Shown in pieces: positions 39,537-39,601 of a DNA stretch of 39,601 nt. The stretch comes from Methylobacterium ajmalii. Lineage in GTDB: Bacteria > Pseudomonadota > Alphaproteobacteria > Rhizobiales > Beijerinckiaceae. Numbering within the stretch: the first letter of the stretch is position 1; each line of letters begins with the position of its first letter. The notes beneath the pieces were generated by a model. That model worked only from the letters and a program-made list of their open reading frames with translations. It did not search any database and was not told the DNA's origin. The stretch covers positions 1-39,601 of the forward strand of contig NZ_JACWCT010000122.1 of assembly GCF_016613415.1 (NCBI RefSeq), read 5' to 3'. The translations under genes were made by a program, and so were the position numbers.

Positions 39537-39601
39537 CAACTTGAGAGTTTGATCCTGGCTCAGAGCGAACGCTGGCGGCAGGCTTAACACATGCAAGTCG
39601 A
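39537..39601 (+). rRNA. 16S ribosomal RNA, 5' end (continues beyond window)
   Basis: The universal 27F primer site is present at 39544-39563, followed by the conserved GAACGCTGGCGGCAGGCTTA and ACACATGCAAGTCGA of alphaproteobacterial 16S. The 5' end is placed by comparison with E. coli numbering (27F starts at position 8), so it may shift by a few bases. Only 65 bases are visible, too few to name a genus. Confidence 0.95.

Noticed and set aside
1..39601. CRISPR arrays, tRNA genes, transposases
   Set aside because: No regularly spaced long repeats, no tRNA-like GTTCRANNC patterns with acceptor stems, and no transposase or integrase motifs were seen on either strand by eye.

Overview
The window looks like a stretch of a high-GC (roughly 70%) alphaproteobacterial genome, most likely Methylobacterium or a close relative. 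The evidence is the alphaproteobacterial start of a 16S rRNA gene at the right edge (from about 39537), a RepC-type replication initiator otherwise known from alphaproteobacterial repABC replicons, a MucR-family regulator, a YARHG-type small secreted protein, and the codon bias. The genus assignment is inference; no search was run. No tRNA, CRISPR array, transposase or intact insertion sequence was found.

Left part (1-9747, all plus strand): a dense run of ten genes for envelope or secreted proteins, several with 4-8 base overlaps. It opens with three tandem paralogues (the first cut by the window edge). Where the start is visible they have one membrane anchor, and all have two blocks of SEL1-like helical repeats, each closed by a peptidoglycan-binding-like motif. 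These are followed by a secreted protein with a duplicated four-cysteine module, a secreted protein with an Ig-like fold and Pro-rich tail, a two-helix membrane peptide, an LprI-like (DUF1311) protein, a DUF4139 protein and two small proteins. The joint function is unknown; I regard it as a candidate undescribed cell-envelope locus.

Middle left (9769-18181): a peptide-uptake and salvage locus. An RpiR-type regulator and a complete dipeptide-type ABC transporter (two ATPases, two permeases, one substrate-binding protein) face a metal-dependent amidohydrolase/deacetylase and a RidA-family enamine/imine deaminase. The divergent promoter region carries two copies of the same AT-rich motif, each about 25 bases from one of the two start codons: likely regulator operators. 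Between dppB and the binding-protein gene lies a cloverleaf-like palindromic repeat.

Centre (18202-25902): a PAS-GGDEF diguanylate cyclase, a YARHG protein, a two-gene unit of a TRAP-type binding protein and a sarcosine/N-methyltryptophan-oxidase-like flavoenzyme, then a compact replication module: a palindrome array, a small ribbon-helix-helix protein, a predicted antisense RNA with its own promoter and terminator, and repC, with no repA or repB. Small secreted proteins follow, including one of a pair of convergent paralogues.

Right part (25903-39601): the second paralogue, an IlvD/Edd-family dehydratase with a zinc alcohol dehydrogenase, a TonB-dependent receptor (possibly for zinc), a SpoIIAA-like protein, several small hypothetical proteins, a MucR-family regulator without zinc ligands but with an AT-hook tail, a three-gene unit (FAD monooxygenase, DUF2783 protein, MBL-fold hydrolase with a changed metal motif), a beta-helix protein, and the promoter, antitermination leader and 5' end of an rRNA operon. 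A repC module about 15 kb from an rRNA operon raises the question whether this is the main chromosome, a chromid, or a chromosome carrying an integrated replicon.
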